From NCBI GenBank assembly GCA_021324595.1, contig JAJPIV010000038.1, forward strand, positions 1 to 35,626: a DNA stretch of 35,626 bases, given 5' to 3'. The translations under genes were made by a program, and so were the position numbers. Shown in pieces: positions 32,326-35,626 of this stretch. Within the stretch, counting starts at the first letter, position 1, and each line of letters opens with the position of its first letter. The notes beneath the pieces are model-generated. The model was not told the DNA's origin, did no database searches, and saw nothing but the letters and a program-made list of their open reading frames with translations. Source of the stretch: Actinomycetota bacterium. GTDB lineage: Bacteria; Actinomycetota; Actinomycetes; Streptosporangiales; Streptosporangiaceae.

Positions 32326-33915
32326 TGCCACCAGATCGGCCAGGCCGGCGCTCCACAGGTCCTCGACGCCGTCGGGCAGCAGCAGGACCCGATGCGGGCT
32401 GAGCGCCTCCACCGCTCCCTCGTCATGGGTGACCAGGACGATCGCCCCGGCGAAGCGGCGCAGCGCCGAGAGTATCTCCGCGCGGCTGGCCGGGTCGAGG
32501 TTGTTGGTCGGCTCGTCCAGCAGCAGCACGTTCGCGCCCGAGACCACGAGCAGCGCCAGCGCGAGCCTGGTCTTCTCCCCGCCGGAGAGCACGCCCGCCG
32601 GCTTGGCGACGTCGTCGCCGGAGAACAGGAACGAGCCGAGGACCGTGCGCTGCTCCGCCTCGCTGAGGTCCGGCGCGGCCGAGCGCATGTGCTCAAGGAC
32701 CGTGCGCCCGGCCTCGAGGGTCTCGTGCTCCTGCGCGTAGTAGCCGATCCGCAGCCCATGGCCGGCCCGGATCTCCCCGGTGTCGGGCTCCTCCACCCCG
32801 GCGAGCAGCCGGAGCAGCGTGGTCTTCCCCGCGCCGTTGAGCCCGAGCACCACGATCCGCGCGCCACGGTCCACCGCCAGGTCCACGTCGGTGAACACCT
32901 CAAGCGAGCCGTAGGACTTGGACAGGCCCCGGGCCGCCAGCGGAACCTTGCCGCAGTGGGCCGGCTCGGGGAAGCGCAGCCGCGCGACGCGCTCCGGCTG
33001 GCGCTCCGCCGTCACGCCGGCGAGCAGCCGCTCGGCCCGGCGGGCCATGCCCTGGGCCGCCTTCGCCTTGGTCGCCTTGGCCCGCATCCGGTCGGCCTGC
33101 GCCTGCAGCGCCGCCGCCTGCCGGTGCGCGTTCACCCGCTCGCGGCGCCGGCGCCTGGCATCCGCCTCCCGCTGGTCCAGGTAGGCCCGCCAGCCGAGGT
33201 TGTAGATGTCGAGCGCGGCCCGGTCGGCGTCGAGGTGGAAGACCTTCGTCACCAGAGCCGCCAGCAGCTCCGTGTCGTGGCTGACCACGATCAGGCCGCC
33301 CCGGTGACCTCGCAGGTGGTCGCGGAGCCAGCGGACCGAATCGGCGTCCAGGTGGTTGGTCGGCTCGTCCAGCAGCAGGGTGCCGGCGCCTCCGAACAGG
33401 ATCCGCGCCAGCTCGGCCCGGCGCCGCTGGCCGCCGGAGAGCGTGCGCAGGGGCTGGCCGAGGACGGCGCCGGGCAGCCCGAGGCTGGCGGCCAGGGACG
33501 CCGCCTCGGCCTCCGCGGCATACCCGCCGAGCACCGACAGCCGCTCCTCAAGGCGGCCGTAGTCGCGCACCGCCGCGTCCCGCCGGGCCGGGTCGGGGTC
33601 AGCCATCGCCTTCTCCGCGGCGCGCATCCCGGCCAGGACCTCGTCCAGGCCGCGGGCCGACAGGATGCGGTCGCTCGCCAGGGCATTCAGGTTCCCGGAC
33701 CTGGTGTCCTGCGGCAGGTAGCCGACCGTTCCGCCGACCCGGACCGTCCCGGCGGCCGGCTGGCCCTCTCCGGCGAGCACCCTCAGCAAGGTTGTCTTGC
33801 CGGCGCCGTTCCTGCCCACCAGGCCGACCCGGTCCCCGGCCGAGACCTGGAACGAAGCCTGCTCCAGCAGAAGGCGCGGGCCTGCGCGCAACTCGACGTC
33901 GTGCGCTGCGATCAT
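32317..33915 (-). CDS. ABC-F family ATPase (ribosome-associated type)
   Basis: ABC-F proteins have two ATPase domains and no membrane part; they act on the ribosome as translation factors or give antibiotic protection. Here domain 1 has GRNGAGKTT, LSGGQRRRAELARILF and LLLDEPTNHLD. Domain 2 has GLNGAGKTT, LSGGEKTRLALALLV and LLLDEPTNNLD. Between them is a basic, helical linker rich in Arg and Ala (about 245-305) that would reach into the ribosome. 532 residues. The ATG at 33915 is favoured over a GTG at 33927, since the GTG has a purine stretch too close to it. No sign that it is a resistance gene rather than a housekeeping factor. Downstream of leuA, same strand. Confidence 0.92.
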   Translation of the reverse strand: MIAAHDVELRAGPRLLLEQASFQVSAGDRVGLVGRNGAGKTTLLRVLAGEGQPAAGTVRVGGTVGYLPQDTRSGNLNALASDRILSARGLDEVLAGMRAAEKAMADPDPARRDAAVRDYGRLEERLSVLGGYAAEAEAASLAASLGLPGAVLGQPLRTLSGGQRRRAELARILFGGAGTLLLDEPTNHLDADSVRWLRDHLRGHRGGLIVVSHDTELLAALVTKVFHLDADRAALDIYNLGWRAYLDQREADARRRRRERVNAHRQAAALQAQADRMRAKATKAKAAQGMARRAERLLAGVTAERQPERVARLRFPEPAHCGKVPLAARGLSKSYGSLEVFTDVDLAVDRGARIVVLGLNGAGKTTLLRLLAGVEEPDTGEIRAGHGLRIGYYAQEHETLEAGRTVLEHMRSAAPDLSEAEQRTVLGSFLFSGDDVAKPAGVLSGGEKTRLALALLVVSGANVLLLDEPTNNLDPASRAEILSALRRFAGAIVLVTHDEGAVEALSPHRVLLLPDGVEDLWSAGLADLVALA

Positions 33916-33966
33916 GGACCGGCTCACTCCCAGGGTCTTGCAAAACGCATGGAACGGACGGCACCC

Positions 33967-33990
33967 GCCGGGCGCCGCCTGGCACCCGGC
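33967..33990 (-). terminator. Terminator-like hairpin downstream of leuA
   Basis: GCCGGGCGCC (33967-33976) and GGCACCCGGC (33981-33990) pair over 10 bp with one G-T wobble and a 4-base loop. It lies about 50 bases past the leuA stop, reading leftward, and upstream of the ABC-F gene. No T-tract follows. Confidence 0.5.
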
Positions 33991-34042
33991 GAGCAGCCTA
34001 CGAGAGGAGCGGTCCCATGTGACCGAGGCTACCAGCCCGTCG

Positions 34043-35626
<1,584 letters not shown>

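Noticed and set aside
32159-32356. Leftward 65-residue open frame over the 18-bp repeat
   Set aside because: Low-complexity product made by the repeat, overlapping the ABC-F end, with no ribosome binding site.

Overview
The window is very GC-rich, with actinobacterial codon usage (many GTG starts, one TTG start), a leuA of the actinobacterial type, DUF1707, GT87 and WHG-type TetR proteins. A filamentous actinomycete, possibly near the Streptosporangiales, is the best guess. The order is inferred only from gene style. The left edge (1-103) is the end of an IS5-like insertion sequence. A small membrane protein and a TetR regulator follow, with a strong inverted repeat between them.

The main block, 1313-16521, reads as one tungsten/molybdenum enzyme system. 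It holds a MobA-MoaD fusion ending in Gly-Gly, an aldehyde:ferredoxin oxidoreductase (AOR), and an NAD-type formate dehydrogenase alpha subunit. After these come a NuoE-NuoF fusion, two MoeA paralogues (the second fused to a periplasmic-binding-protein-like domain), and a divergent GntR-type regulator carrying that same domain. A WtpABC-type tungstate transporter and an acetate/succinate-type permease complete the block. The logic is oxyanion import, cofactor assembly, two pterin enzymes sharing one possible NADH module, and possible export of the carboxylate product.

From 16770 to 18509 a leftward group encodes a sulfotransferase-like protein with a Cys4 insert, a small lipoprotein and a MarR regulator. 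Divergent from it is a GT87 membrane glycosyltransferase (18645-19994). A tight three-gene operon follows (20183-22855): a zinc-ribbon protein, a PH-like protein of unknown function and a DUF1707 protein.

A selenocysteine island spans 22879-26019: selD leftward, then tRNA-Sec and selB rightward. No selA is visible. The formate dehydrogenase of this window has Cys, not Sec, at its catalytic position, so the selenoproteins must lie elsewhere. Directly after selB are a TPR-CHAT protease and a 250-residue partner. Their layout faintly recalls bacterial gasdermin-protease pairs, and this is the most speculative but most interesting lead in the window.

The right part, all leftward, is ordinary actinobacterial chromosome: leuA (cut by the window end), an ABC-F ATPase, a small helix-turn-helix protein, an enoyl-CoA hydratase-like protein and an ABC exporter. 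No gene-free stretch exceeds 300 bases. The largest gaps, 28788-29049 and 16522-16769, each hold a terminator-like hairpin.
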